Source: Trichaptum fuscoviolaceum (lineage: Eukaryota > Basidiomycota > Agaricomycetes > Hymenochaetales > Trichaptaceae). From it: a stretch of DNA of 64,000 nt. Below are positions 1 through 14,193 of this stretch, one piece after another. The stretch covers positions 1,885,671 to 1,949,670 of the forward strand of contig CAJSYZ010000002.1 in assembly GCA_910574455.1 (NCBI GenBank). Direction: 5' to 3'. The stretch's first letter is position 1, and each line of letters starts with the position of its first letter. The position numbers and the translations under genes are program-made. The notes beneath the pieces are model-generated. The model was not told the origin of the DNA, did no database searches, and saw nothing but the letters and a program-made list of their open reading frames with translations.

Positions 1-1023
1 ATCACAGATTTGACGTTCGTCTTGTGAAGTTAATTCCTACCTTCTTGGCATTCGGTATGCTACCACTAGAAGCCATTTAGTTTCACAGCTAATACAAACT
101 TCCCGAATCTTCAGGTGTTAGCATAGGTATGTGCTATAATATTTGTTTACTTCAAGTCTCATGAGCGGCCTTTAGCCTATGTTGTGAAATGGTAAGTTTT
201 CATAACGGATTTCGCACTCGAATTCGATCCTGAAAACCCATCGCAGCTTCCGTCTCCCCTTGTTTGCGGATGCAACGAAGTCAACGGTACGCACACTTTG
301 TTCCGAATAAAGGATTAGGATGGCACCTGTCTAATGCTGATGAAAAACCTGTTCAGTGGCTTCTCGGGTTCTTCGCGTCTTGTCGCACAGTTGTCGATCT
401 AGCTATTGCGATTTGGATGTGCTATCTCTTGTTCACCAAACGGACCGGCTTTAGGAGAACGCAATCTGTCATCCGCACCTTGATCCACTTTACGGTAGCT
501 ACCGGCTGCCTAACGAGGTATGCTTGATAATGTACCCAACCTTGTTTGATATTGAAATGTTGACTTTGACAATTCTTCAAAGCTTTGTGACGACTTGCTA
601 TATCATCTCGGTAAGTTACATTTATACCGCAGATCCGATTCATTACGTTGACTGACAGAAATGCAATTGCATAGTTTTTTACTATGCAGAATAATATGAT
701 ATATATCGGCATCTACTTTGTGCATGGAAAAGGTACCGTCAAATTGCTTTCTCATTTGCCTTCCTCATTAACACCTCTTCGAAGTGTATTTGAACTCAAT
801 GCTCGCTGCGTAAGTCATGTTTCACCTACACGAAGTCGATGGGGCTTATGAAGTTCTGGTTAGCCTAAATAGCCGTGCCTATCTTCGTGATAGGGCATTC
901 GGTAGCCATGGGATGAGCGACTTCACATCTGGGTTCACGAGTAATCAGTCGACAAAAGGAACATTTTCAGTGGGAGTTCCTCGCATAAGTGAAGGTCCAA
1001 GAACAAAAGGAAGCCCTGCTTGA
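1..1023 (+). CDS. DUF6534-type fungal integral membrane protein, 3' part (5' end outside window)
   Basis: Nine exons splice into one frame of 183 codons plus stop: 1-54, 115-126, 176-191, 247-286, 357-517, 583-610, 675-732, 785-809 and 864-1023. All introns are GT-AG and about 50-70 nt. The translation has the usual C-terminal half of the agaricomycete DUF6534 family: a hydrophobic stretch, then a conserved CYLL-x4-RTGFRRTQS loop (357-517), two more hydrophobic segments, then KVYLNSMLAALNSR just before the cytoplasmic tail, made across exons 675-732, 785-809 and 864 onward. The N-terminal membrane helices are missing because the gene starts left of the window. Members of this family are multi-pass membrane proteins with no assigned biochemical role. 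The exon model is my own reconstruction; a wrong micro-exon (115-126 or 176-191) is possible, but the family call is firm. Confidence 0.8.
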
Positions 1024-1755
1024 CGTTCAACGCGTGAGCTTGTCCACTTTACCTTCGGCATGCATCGAGACAACTAATAAGCCCTTCAGTGGTGAATAGA
1101 TGTCCATCCGAAAGAGCACCGACCCGACGAAAATGTAAGGTCTGAGCTCAGGAGCTTTAGCAGTGCTTTGCATCTTCGCATCACGGCACGCAGCCAGAGA
1201 GCTGAACGGCAAGCTGTAATGAAATGCATCGATGGGACAACACGTAGTCTACAGGCGATGTTGAAGCACAATTCCGGCAAGCTAGGATTTGAATATGCCT
1301 ACGTGATACGGTGTGACGATTCATTCCGAAGAGCAAGGACTTTGACATGTCTCTGACCCGAGGAAGGCACGTTGGCGCATATACAAGCGCATTGCTATAC
1401 TCCATGGGGATAGTTGGATGAACTCGATACGATCTGAGGATAAATGTAGAGTAGTCTTTCAGTATAGTGACTGTACTTGTACTACACACTGGCATCTGTA
1501 CCAGCAGATCCATGATCCGGCCTGTCAATGTGGTTTATAGATTATATCAGGTCTCGTATGTGACACGGATCCTTAACTCGGAGTAGAACGTATCTCTCCA
1601 TAAACCCGAATTTGATATGTCCATGGACTCCACAAAAAAAAACAATGTATATAGAGAGCTTAACATGAGCGTTAAATTACAATCCGGTATTACAGAATAA
1701 TTTACAGCGAAAAGACAGTACATTAAGGAGACCAATTACAGCAGAGCCATCCAGA
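1024..1755. other. Intergenic, no gene seen
   Basis: This stretch lies between the DUF6534 stop and the MCM5 stop, so the two genes converge and it should hold both 3' UTRs. The open frames here have no recognisable product and no consistent splice structure. No repeat or RNA gene was recognised. Confidence 0.6.
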
Positions 1756-4598
<2,843 letters not shown>

Positions 4599-5071
4599 CT
4601 TGTTTTTGACGGCAAGGAAAGGGCAAGGTGCTGTATGAGACGATGCGCGATGCGCGTAGTAGACAGAAGGCGAAAACGCGTCTCGCACTCATGAACTAAT
4701 GGTGTGGGTTTAGGGGAGGTCGATACGCGCTCACTCTTCAAATTCAACCTGTCCCCCTTTCAAGTTACTCGTCTTTCAATTATCACCACCGCTTGGAGAT
4801 GCTGTCCCTAATTGATCACATCTTCTTGGGTCCTTCGGAACCAATCAGCTCACTCATACTGCGCAGCTAAGGCTTTCTCTATCTGTTTTCAGGCTATGCA
4901 GTCCTGTTGTACAAAAGGACTGTCCGTCGAAGACCATGCGGACCTCACAACATTCAGTCCTGTTAGCATTCAGCCTTCAGAATTATCACTCTAGGCTAAA
5001 AGGTGATGTATGTTAACATTTAACTCAATCTATTCTCATATTGACAACCATTCTTTAGTAGATCATATCGG
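4599..5071. other. Divergent intergenic region between MCM5 and the retroelement ORF
   Basis: This contains the MCM5 upstream region and the leader of the reverse transcriptase ORF. No open frame of interest, clear TATA box or terminal repeat of the neighbouring retroelement could be recognised. Confidence 0.5.
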
Positions 5072-7177
5072 ATGAGCTCCCGCGGAAGTCCAAAATTCCT
5101 CAGTAGTGATCCAAATGAACGGTTCGAAGTAGAGAACGGCGCGAATATCGATTGGGATTCAGTTACCGTCGTGGAAGTAGATGTGGGTGATCCCCAACCC
5201 TCTAAGCTTGCACCTTTCTGCAAGGCATACAATGAAGCCGAATGTCTCCTATCGGAACACACATGCCCATATCGTCACAACTGTAGCGCGTGCAAGGAGC
5301 CAGGTCACTCCTCCCTAAATTGCAGACTGACTTCAAACAAAGGCCCTTCTGCAAGTGTCGGGAGAGGACTAGTTTGGGAGGACGACGGAGAGACATCATT
5401 CTCGCCATGTTCTCAATTATCGTTAACAGCAGACCCTCTTCCAGACCGTCCTTCCCCACGCCTGCTGCCGCCGAAGCTCGTTCGTACTGTTGAAACGCAT
5501 CCGGAGATCTTCAAGGTCGTAACGACACTGAACGTTGACGCTTTCGAAGGACTTCTTCGCAAACATCCTAATAGACCATTCGTCAGGTCCGTTGTTCAAG
5601 GCTTCCGACAGGGCTTCTGGCCATTTGCGAATGTTCCTCGTGCGCGCAATACCGTCGACGAATCAAAGGGATCAACAAAAAAGCCAGAGTTCAGAAAATT
5701 TCTAGAGGAGCAGCGCGACAAGGAGGTGGAGGCTGAGAGATTTTCTCCATCTATCGGTACCAAACTGCTTCCGGGGATGACATGCATGCCTGTGCATGTC
5801 GTTAAGGGGTCCAAGAAACTACGTGCAATCTATGACCATAGCGCAGGAGAACATGCTTTGAATTCTATGATACCGGAGGAAGCGCGGGCGGTGAAACTAG
5901 ATGGACTGAAACATTTTGGTTACGTCCTTCGCCGCGCTCGTGCCTTGGCGGAGTCGAAGAATATTGTACTTTTCAAGTCCGATGTGTCGTCGGCGTATCG
6001 AATCATACCAATGAGTCCATACTGGCAAGCTCTGCAAGCGGTGAAGATCGACGGCCAATACCATGTGGATCGATGCAATACGTTTGGGAATGCGGCTTCT
6101 CAACGCCTCTTTTGCGCATTCTCCTCCCTCGTCTTGTGGATAGCCGAGAATGTGTACGATGTTCATGATATGTTGTCTTACATCGACGATAATTTCTCCT
6201 GGGACTATGCGACGCAGAAAAAGTACTACGAACCTTACAAAAAACTACTTCCGATCAAGCAAGCCCGTCTTCTCCAGCTTTGGGACATCCTTGGTATCCC
6301 ACATGACATAAAAAAACAAGAGCATGGTCCCGTTTTGACCATTATCGGCTTCGAAGTTGATGTCAGACGAATGCGCGTTAGGATTCCTAAGGCAGCACTA
6401 GACAAAATTCTTCCGAAGATCGAGAGTCTTTACACTTCAAAGGCTATCGAAACAACGAAGACCACGGTGAAAGACATACGTCAAATTGCCGGGAAGGTCA
6501 ACTGGACTATCGAAGTCAACCCCTTACTTCGACCCGGTGTTGATTGCCTTTATCGACTTGTTACCGGAAGGATGGACCCCAAAGAGACGTGCACGATTGA
6601 TGAGGAAACGCAACAAAATCTCATCTGGCTCGCAAAGCACCTGCGAAAGCCTAACGGCATATCATTCATGTACTCAATCGCTTGGAGCCGGGATGAAGCT
6701 ACGCAAATCATATATGCTACCACGTTGAAAGGAGGGATGAGCTTCTATATACCCAGAAATCAGCTTCTCAAGTATGTACCATTCCCTCCTCAGCTCACTA
6801 CGGACCGTGAACTCAGTCTATACGGGCTTGCCAACGTGGCTTGCGCAATCGAATGGGCCAGCCGAGGGTTGGGAACAGTCAGGAAGCGATTGCTAATTTA
6901 TGTGGAAGATGACATCCTCGACGAACTATTTAAAACCCTTCGAGCACCGGCTGGAACGTCCGCCGTCCTTAGGTTTGCTCTAGACTTGTTGATAGCATCC
7001 GAGATGGATCTCCATATCGAAAAAGGATTCAACGAAAAGGCAAAGAAAATCACGGAAGCCCTTGCGGACGGCAGGAGAGACACGGTAGCACGGAACTTTG
7101 TTAACATAAAGCTTAGCGAATATGCTATGCACAAGGAGCTAACTACATTATTAACTAATTGTCTGCGGCGAGGCTGA
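5072..7177 (+). CDS. Retroelement protein: CCCH and CCHC zinc fingers, reverse transcriptase and RNase H-like domain
   Basis: This is one uninterrupted 701-codon frame. Near the N-terminus are a CCCH-type finger (Cys50, Cys58, Cys65, His69) and a following CCHC knuckle (CSACKEPGHSSLNC, about 71-84), both nucleic-acid-binding modules. The reverse transcriptase domain follows, with box A around FKSDVSSAYRIIP, the FGNAASQRLF box and the catalytic YIDDNF at about residues 370-375. The C-terminal part (DRELSLYGLANV, later a D-rich strand and LADGR) resembles the degenerate RNase H of DIRS-like elements. No integrase, protease or tyrosine recombinase is encoded nearby, and no long terminal repeats were found, so this is a partial or solo copy of a DIRS-like retroelement, or a domesticated derivative. 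Its lack of introns and intact frame contrast with the intron-rich host genes beside it. Class assignment is from motif memory only. Confidence 0.75.
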   Translation: MSSRGSPKFLSSDPNERFEVENGANIDWDSVTVVEVDVGDPQPSKLAPFCKAYNEAECLLSEHTCPYRHNCSACKEPGHSSLNCRLTSNKGPSASVGRGLVWEDDGETSFSPCSQLSLTADPLPDRPSPRLLPPKLVRTVETHPEIFKVVTTLNVDAFEGLLRKHPNRPFVRSVVQGFRQGFWPFANVPRARNTVDESKGSTKKPEFRKFLEEQRDKEVEAERFSPSIGTKLLPGMTCMPVHVVKGSKKLRAIYDHSAGEHALNSMIPEEARAVKLDGLKHFGYVLRRARALAESKNIVLFKSDVSSAYRIIPMSPYWQALQAVKIDGQYHVDRCNTFGNAASQRLFCAFSSLVLWIAENVYDVHDMLSYIDDNFSWDYATQKKYYEPYKKLLPIKQARLLQLWDILGIPHDIKKQEHGPVLTIIGFEVDVRRMRVRIPKAALDKILPKIESLYTSKAIETTKTTVKDIRQIAGKVNWTIEVNPLLRPGVDCLYRLVTGRMDPKETCTIDEETQQNLIWLAKHLRKPNGISFMYSIAWSRDEATQIIYATTLKGGMSFYIPRNQLLKYVPFPPQLTTDRELSLYGLANVACAIEWASRGLGTVRKRLLIYVEDDILDELFKTLRAPAGTSAVLRFALDLLIASEMDLHIEKGFNEKAKKITEALADGRRDTVARNFVNIKLSEYAMHKELTTLLTNCLRRG

Positions 7178-7476
7178 CATACAACAGCAGTGCGGTCTAA
7201 GATAGTTCATTCGCACAGCTTTGATAGTGACCCTTGCCTAGGTCGCAAAGTTATGATCAATGGACATAATTACTTCATAGACGGACACACAGCTCTCTGA
7301 ATTCAGTCGTTATGTATAAATCAGCTTGATCTGGAAAGAAAAGGATACGATTGAGATGGAACCATTGTTAGTTTTAGTGCGCGGAAATAATCAGAAATTT
7401 CTGGAATATTCATATCCGATTCTCGCCGTCCATGATGTTGGTATAGTACCAGGGAGTGTATAAAGCTGTCGAAACG
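7178..7476. other. Spacer between two transposon remnants, nothing recognised
   Basis: AT-leaning sequence with no open frame, no terminal repeat and no RNA gene that I can support. Confidence 0.5.
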
Positions 7477-7932
7477 ATGAGACACTCATCCCTATATCTA
7501 TTCTACCTCATGAAGCCTCTTCCCCAGTCTAAAATTGACGAAATCGTCCACCTCCTTGACCAGGGTGCATCCGCTACATCAATAGCCCACGAAACCAAGG
7601 TCTCTATAGGGAGTGTCTCACGAATACGACAGAAATACAGACCAGACCTCCCAGTTCCTTCGGGAGGGCGACCCTCAGTGCTCTCCGCCCACAATGTTCG
7701 ATATGCGGTTCGTCTCATAACTTCTGGAAAGGCTACAACAGCCGTGGAAGTTGCACAACGCATAAGGGACATCACGAATAAGTCTTTCTGTGATGAAACG
7801 GTCAGACGTCGATTGAAGGACGCAGGTTTAAAAGCCATTCGTAAGAAGAAAAGGCCGCACGAACCTCGTACGAAGGAGAGATGCCGACCAAGGAAGGAGC
7901 GAACTGCCAATCACTGGCAGGTCGGCCGGTGA
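7477..7932 (+). pseudogene. Tc1/mariner-like transposase, N-terminal DNA-binding part only
   Basis: The frame encodes about 150 residues from ATG 7477, or about 140 from the more family-like ATG at 7510 (MKPLPQSKIDE). Two helix-turn-helix-like segments are visible: one around IVHLLDQGASATSIAHET and one around AVEVAQRIRDIT, joined by a basic GGRPS linker. This is the layout of the paired-type DNA-binding half of Tc1/mariner transposases. The protein stops at 7932 before the DDE catalytic domain, and no DDE motif is visible downstream. The terminal residues (RTANHWQVGR) do not look like a natural domain end. I read it as a truncated, inactive copy. A short host HTH protein is the less likely alternative. 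Confidence 0.65.
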
Positions 7933-7953
7933 TTAACCACATTCGACGAGGAA

Positions 7954-8026
7954 CTCTAGACTCGCAAGCCAGTCGTTACAGCTGATAGTGTTGGTTCTTT
8001 GAAACGACTGGCTTGCGAGTCTAGAG
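7954..8026. repeat. Perfect 24-bp inverted repeat with 25-nt loop
   Basis: The arm at 7954-7977 (CTCTAGACTCGCAAGC and onward) is the exact reverse complement of 8003-8026. The loop is 7978-8002. It lies directly after the truncated Tc1-like frame and about 250 bp upstream of GEP4, so it may be a remnant transposon end or fold-back insertion. No target duplication was identified. Confidence 0.85.
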
Positions 8027-8274
8027 GAACTCTTACTTTTATCGGTTTTCACCTATGTAGACGTTGAAGTTGACTCTTACGATGAACACGTTTTGTTCAT
8101 GAACCAGAGTTTTCTATAATAATTTGTAATTATGTTGCGGTAACAGATGAAGATTATGTTCGAGCCTGCCAGTGAACTCCTCGGACCTGGAGATATGTAG
8201 TAAGTAATACTGAAAGCTTCAAGTTGAAGAAAAGCTTCCCGTTGACGCGCGTTTCCTAACCATCAAGTTCTACC

Positions 8275-9235
8275 ATGCCCATCAACGTTCCCGGAATTCT
8301 TGTTCCTTTTCACCTCATATATAGACCAAGATTGCTGGTTCCTTCCCTTGTCATAAACGGTGAGCGTAATACCTCGAAATGAAAACCTGAGTACACTCAA
8401 CAAAACTGTATGACCAGGAAGATCTTCGACAACTTGACTTCCGTGCACTGCACGAAGCTGGGTATCGCGGTGCGGTCTTCGACAAAGATAATTGTTTGGT
8501 ATGTTCGTGCTGTCGCGGAGAGACTCACAACTTATAAGCATCTTGCTCTGATTCCAGACTCTACCACATGAGGATCGCCTAGTCCCAGAGCTCAAAGTGA
8601 GCAACACTTCCATCGCTACCATTTCAAGGTCTTAATCTCCAATACTTACAAAACAGGATACATGGGAGGAGTGCAGGACTATATTTGGTGCAGAGAACAT
8701 TCTCATTGTGAGTAATACTGCGGGAACTCGTTGGGATGCAGGGGGAATCAAGGTCTGTAGACAATTTCCATTGCAATCTACACAAAACTAACCTCATATG
8801 TCATCGCAGGCCGAATCTGTATCCCACAAGCTAGGTGCTTCGGTCCTATTTCACAACTGCCTGAAGCCTGGTTATTCTTGCATTCGAGACATTCGCGCAT
8901 ACTTCTCCTCCCTACCCCGGCCCGTCGCGGATCGAGAACTAATAGTTGTCGGGGACAGAATCCTTACTGATGTGGTTCTGGCAAATCGCATGCGGTCACC
9001 TCGAACAACGGACCAAACTGCTGATTCGGTCAGTGAACTTGAAGCCAAACATCACGATCCAAAGCCAGAGGGTCCACTTGCAATCTACGTTGACAAAGTA
9101 TGGAAGAAGGACGCTACGGTGCTGCGTGCATTGGAAAGAAGTCTACTTCGTTTAACGGAGCGTTATTCATTGTCTGAAGAAGAGAAAGAGGCTCGGCACA
9201 AATTCTGCAAATCGTTCATCCGTTATACTGCTTGA
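8275..9235 (+). CDS. GEP4: Mitochondrial phosphatidylglycerophosphatase, GEP4 family
   Basis: Five exons (8275-8359, 8422-8498, 8558-8596, 8657-8752, 8810-9235) give 240 residues. Gep4 dephosphorylates phosphatidylglycerophosphate to phosphatidylglycerol in the mitochondrial matrix, a step in cardiolipin synthesis. It is a HAD-superfamily phosphatase, and the required motifs are present: the nucleophile loop FDKDNCL with Asp49 and Asp51, the SN motif VSNTAGT at about 85-91 and the metal-binding GDRILTD at about 147-153. The N-terminus (NVPGILVPFHL, then PRLLVPSLVI) matches the family start. The phase at exon 1/2 needs the acceptor at 8420-8421 rather than the upstream CAG, because only that one keeps the frame open. 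The length is close to other fungal Gep4 proteins. The stop lies 98 bp from the stop of the convergent Spt21-like gene. Confidence 0.92.
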
Positions 9236-9333
9236 ATTGATATAACATAACCTTAATAAAACATTGCTCGATGATACTTGTTGTTGTAAATGCAAAAGTC
9301 ATCCGTTATACATGCAAATAAATCCATAAATTT

Positions 9334-12300
9334 CTAAACCAAACAACCCTTCAGAAGATCCTCGAAATTGGACGCCACTAAACTTGCGTAGTCGCCATCA
9401 CCAAACTCGACATCCGTCCCATATTCCGAGCTCGTTTCACTAGTCTGACTGAGATTGAGGAAATCAGATCCATCGTTAGTCGCATTTACAGCTGGATCAA
9501 CATTCGGTACTTGAAGGACGCTATTCAGTAAATTCCATGCTTCTGAAAAGTCTTCTTGACCGATTCCATTACGAAGTGCATCCAGAGCTTCATCGGCAGC
9601 AGTCCCTTCCTGTGCTCCAGCATTGAGGTCGAAATCCGGGAAATCCCAATCCGAAAGAAATTGTTCCATGCCGGTGAAGTTGCCGTCAAGGGTAAATGAT
9701 ACAGGCTGCTCTGCAGATTCTTGGGGAGTGGCAGCTGCACTGTTCCCATCTGCGTCAGAGGTTGAAGAAGGGGTTTCCCCGAAGTCAAAGTCTGATGAAG
9801 GCAAGTCAGATCCAGGAAGATCCATATCATCGGCTGGTAGAGCAGGACTAGATGGAAGAGGCGGCGAGGAAGGGGGGAGGTCAAGGGCTGACCAGTCATG
9901 GATTCTGAATGAAGTGGAAGTCACTGTAAAGCTTGAAGACGAGGATGGTTGGACAGTAGACTCGTAATCGGGTTCACTGCTAGCCACCGGCAGCGAGCTG
10001 GGAGGTTCATCGTTCTCGTCCTTTTCCTTACCGCTCTGCTCAGAGATATTATTTTGCGTTTGAGCAATGGTGTGTGACGTAGGTGTTGCCTCTGTGTCCG
10101 CCACTGGCATTCGTGTGTTTCTCTTCGAAGGCGTTGGTGATGGGGGTGGGTCCGGTGCCATATCAAACAATGACTGATGCCCGGTCCTAGGTCCAAGAGA
10201 AGTAGTGGCGGGAGATGGTGTAAACAGAGAAGCAAACCTAGGAAAGCCTGACGCGGAGCAACCTTTAGGAGACCTGGAAGCGGGCCTACGAGGTGTCCTT
10301 GGAGGCTCATTTCTTCGCGGGGACTCGCCAACAAGACGAGGCGGTCGGCAAGGTGATGTCTGAAATGCCTGGAACAAAGTGGTGTACGAAGTCTTGACAG
10401 CAGGTGAAGATTGCGCAAAAACAGGCATTCTTAGACCAGGCGACCTCAACGGAGACGTCTTCGGTATAGTAGGTTTTTCTTTCTCCAGGGGCGGAAGCGG
10501 GGCTCTGAGGTCAGGAGAAGGAGCCAATCCTGAAGACGAAGTATGGCCATTTGAGACTTTCCTGGCTGTTTGCTGGCCGCCCAGTCGACCAAGACTTTTC
10601 TTTGACTTGATCCGTTTCTTTGCTTTACTTGAATTTGGGATTTGTTGCACTTCAGAAATTTCCTCTTCTGGGCGGCGCGGAGGAAGTGGAGGGGGGACAT
10701 TTTGCGCCCAAGTTGGCACAACGAACGGGCCTTTACGAACAGAAGTTGTTGTTGTGCAAGAGGCCTTGAAATATGCAACTTGCGGCGAGGACGCTGGTGG
10801 CTCAGGAAATGAGTTTGATCGCGGTGGCGCAGCTGAAAATAATTGACTGGTACTCATGCTACCTTCTGAACGGATACGAAGACCTCCCCATCCAGAGTTA
10901 ACGCGAGGCGAAAGACCTCCTCCATCCGCAGAGGTCCGGTTCGCGTTGCGCTTTGAGCGTGAAGCAACTTCATCCAAACGCATGGCCTCACTCAATGTCC
11001 TCTTCCGCGATACTCCCTCTGATGATCGGGGTTCATCTGACATGGGTACCTTGGACGCGTTGGATCCTGCGTTTATAGTATCTGTTCGTGAGTTGAAACG
11101 ACCTCGGCCCAAAGGCGTGGCCCTAGTTGGTGAAACTGAGGCCGAAGGTATGGTTTCGTTAATGTCTTTCCCTTGCGCCTGTAGCTCGCGGGAAGGCTTG
11201 ACATTCTCCTTATCAATTGAATTGCGTACTTCTCCGTGTTCCAAGCTCTTCCTTGAAGCGGGTTCCTCCAGACTAGCTTGGGGAACGGAAGAAGTAATCC
11301 CAGGTGCCGGAGGAACATTCGTGTCGGATGTGGGTTTTGGTGTTTCTAACACAATTAGATATGCCTTCAAAAATGCGACTAGAGCTTCATTTGGCGCGTC
11401 CTGGGGAAGTGACGATGTAGAAGTGTTCGCATTGCCAGAGTTCACTGCTGATAGGGCAGCTAAGATTACAGCATTCTGAGCCATGTCGAAAGGAGGAGCT
11501 ATAGATGGTTCCTGAGATGTTTGAGAGGATGACGGTGTTGGATAGAGTTCAGAAGTTTGACCAGTTGTATGGGATCCGGATGGGCCTGCACCTTGGCTCT
11601 CGGGTTCAATGATCTGAATACCATCATCAACAATGTCTGGGGATTGGACGCGTTTCTTCTTCGGCCGACCAGGAGGTTTTTTTGGTGGACCTACATAAGG
11701 TGTAGGCAATTGGAAAGCGCGTGTATCATGAGTGGGGTTTCTTTTAAAACTGCGTTCCTGTGGTTGTTTATGGTACTGAGGACCGTAAGAGTAGGGCTGA
11801 TAGTGATATGATCGCTCCTGAAATGAAGGCAGCGGGCGAGAAGTAAACGGCGGTATTGTACGGTCCACTTTGTGAGCAAATGAAGATGTGGCAGGATTCT
11901 GGTCGAACGGGAGAGGCAAACGGCCGTCGGCACGCGGGAGTAGATGTGGGATAGTTCCAGGTGCTGGCGTCATCTAAAAGAAGATTTTAGGTATAGACCT
12001 TTGAATGCGCCAGCACAAATGAAGGATCACCTGTTTTAAGGATAGAACCACCTCCAATGCATATTCGCCATTCCCACAGCCAATGACCGTCCCAATTACT
12101 GTCGATGACTCGGAAGTAAACGGCGACAGAACCTGTGATAGAAGTCCCATTCCGACGGCGACGCCTCCAGAGCTGGAGTTCGACTGTCCTCTCCTTTCCT
12201 TCGACATGAAATCTTCTAAAGGATCTAAAACGTATACAGAATAGTCTCTCGACGGGTCTGGAGTAATCTCAGGACTAGATAACAGGATAAGTATCTCCAA

Positions 12301-12511
12301 AGTTCAATGTGACATGAGCCACGTACCTCGATCGACAAATAGCCATAGCACATGTTTTCAGAGGAGCACGACCATACATAGGCATGCCATCCTTCTGTAG
12401 CGTGTCATCTGCAGACACGAGTGGTATCTTTTCCGGTGATTTCGCTAGGATGTATTGTGGAGATGTGTTGATAGTATAAAGTACTCGCACTGTCGTATTC
12501 GAAAGGTTCAT
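9334..12511 (-). CDS. Spt21/Ams2-like regulator of histone gene expression, AT-hook protein
   Basis: Three exons (12511-12327, 12274-12031, 11973-9334) give 1022 residues. Exons 1-2 hold the conserved N-terminal Ams2/Spt21 domain: VRVLYTINTSPQYILA, LKTCAMAICRSSPEI across the first splice site, and DPSRDYSVYVLDPLED. Known members are yeast Spt21, which works with Spt10 on histone promoters, and fission yeast Ams2, a GATA factor for histone genes. Exon 3 continues without interruption and is Ser/Pro-rich and disordered. It carries a single AT-hook (GRPKKKR, about residues 245-251), which implies binding to the minor groove of AT-rich DNA. The C-terminus is strongly acidic and could be an activation region. 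No GATA finger is present, so it is closer to Spt21 than to Ams2. The methionine at 11973 is internal, because the intron upstream of it restores the domain. Function is inferred from the N-terminal domain only. Confidence 0.8.
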
Positions 12512-13494
12512 GAGCTATTCTGCCAATCAGGAAATCAGAAACAATAGCATACGTGCGACATGGCCTTCTTCTTTTGCCATGACTAGCGAGAATCTTATAA
12601 GCTAGGGTATCGCGAAGGTGGCCGTGGTGGTATTGTGTTGACTCTTGAAGCGTGCCACGAGAAGCGAGCCCAACAATTGTGTGACAAAACGCGTGACATG
12701 TGTTACCTGTGGTGGACGCGACGCGACAAATATTAGTCACGTGCATATAAGTTCGTGTTTTTGGCTGCGAGTTGGACGGACGACTTCTACAACTTACACA
12801 GCGGTGGCGATAAATTTTATTTGCGCCTCTCAATTTTATGATCGACCCTTCCCGTAGTAATGAAGCTCGGTCCATCTTCTTCAGATAACCACGAGCCGTA
12901 TCGAAGCTCATCAGGGAATCTTCTTTTTTGCTTACGGCTACTTAACCGGCCTTAAGTCCTCTGAAGCCCTGGGAAGTAAAATTCTACTGATTTACTGATT
13001 TCAGGCATGTGGTTTCATTATTCAGGAAGGGGCTTACTGAATTCAGTGCCGTCAACTGAAATCAGTGCTCTCAGTGCCTCAGTCTCCAGCATTCAAGCAT
13101 ATCAGAAGAATTTATTCTGGCAGTTTAATTGCAGTGCTCAAGAGTAAAAGTGTGTAAGACGTTCAAGTAGTTCATTCCATAAGTAATTCAGCATTTAATC
13201 ATATAAGTAGACTTTTTCGTCTGTAGGTTTGCAGTACCCAAGCGTGTAAGTGCGTACTAAGAGGTTCCAGTATTGGTTCATTCCACAAGTAATTTAAGAC
13301 AGATAAGTAGAAATCAGTGCCTCAGTGTCCCTCAGTAACTACACCACGGCATCCTGATCCAGATCGTATTCGCCACTTCTGCCTGTTCCTCGGCATACTC
13401 AGAGAACGAAGGCCACTGCAAGTTGATGATAGTAAGTGTTTGAATACAGTGGCGGGATGGTTAAAGCCAAAGCTCACCAGTGATCGACCTGCTC
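12512..13494. other. Intergenic, with short direct repeats
   Basis: No gene was found. Around 13150-13310 a segment is repeated imperfectly: CATTCCATAAGTAATTCAG near 13175 and CATTCCACAAGTAATTTAAG near 13280, each followed by an ATAAGTAGA word. TCAGTGC words recur between 13040 and 13325. This could be the worn end of a transposon, but no matching partner end was located. Confidence 0.45.
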
Positions 13495-13860
13495 TTAAAA
13501 GTCTGCGCCGTCCGTAGCCGAATCCCATAATGAACCCTCGTCGTCCTCGCGATCGCCTTCGCCTTCCCCGCCCTTTCTGTCTGTGTCATTCGCCTCGCCC
13601 TCAGAGCCTCCACTGAATCCATCACCCACGCTAAGAACCTCGTCCGCATCCTTGTTCTTATCCCGATCCTGATCCTTGTCCTCTTCATCGTCATTGTCCT
13701 CATCCTGATCCTTGTCCTTGTCTCCCTCGCCAGACACACCCTCGTCCTCCATGTCGTCCTCCCTCTCCTTGAAATCCTCAACTTCTTCGCCGTCATTATC
13801 CTTGTCTTCGTTTCTCTCCTTGCACTTACCACTTCTATTAGCGCCCTCACCATGTGTATA

Positions 13861-13865
13861 CTCGC
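13861..13865. repeat. Target site duplication CTCGC, left copy
   Basis: Identical to 24907-24911 directly after the 3' LTR. Five-base duplication is normal for Ty3/gypsy integrases. Confidence 0.95.
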
Positions 13866-14097
13866 TGTTATGCATCAAGCATGCGGACCCTTATTTACCT
13901 TTGTTTGCCTCACGCGACCCGATTCGGTTATATTTTACCTTTGCCCTCGGACTTTACCATTTAACCTTTTTACCTTTAACCTTCGGTGCCCCAGGTAGCC
14001 CCCTTTTACTGTCTCTTTGTTTACATTGCCCCTTCGCTTTACCATAGCCCCAGTTAGCCCTACGTAGCCCCAGTTAGCCCCATTTCCCCTGTTTCAC

Positions 14098-14161
14098 GGT
14101 TAGCCCTAGTTAGCCCCAGTTAGCCCCAGTTAGCCCCAGTTAGCCCCAGCTAGCCCCAGAA
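14098..14161 (+). repeat. Tandem decamer array (TTAGCCCCAG)n in the LTR
   Basis: About five or six near-perfect 10-bp units lie in U3, repeated in the 3' LTR at about 24592-24652. Position upstream of the TATA box suggests transcription factor sites, but that is inference. Confidence 0.85.
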
Positions 14162-14193
14162 GCACATTCTATTTATGTTTCTCTCCTCTGTAG

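Noticed and set aside
7933..8274. A DDE catalytic domain for the Tc1-like transposase downstream of its stop
   Set aside because: No open frame with DDE spacing was found; only the hairpin lies here.
10379..11479. Plus-strand frames of 155 and 207 codons opposite the Spt21-like gene
   Set aside because: They are antisense shadows of a Ser/Pro-rich coding exon and have no family features.
9334..11973. The 879-codon frame as a complete gene starting at MTPAPG
   Set aside because: The conserved Spt21/Ams2 domain is encoded in two upstream exons that splice in phase into it.
13495..13878. Acidic frame starting MMHNSEYTHG as an independent small gene
   Set aside because: Its first codons lie in the chromovirus LTR; without the insertion the frame continues into the exon at 24907-25209.
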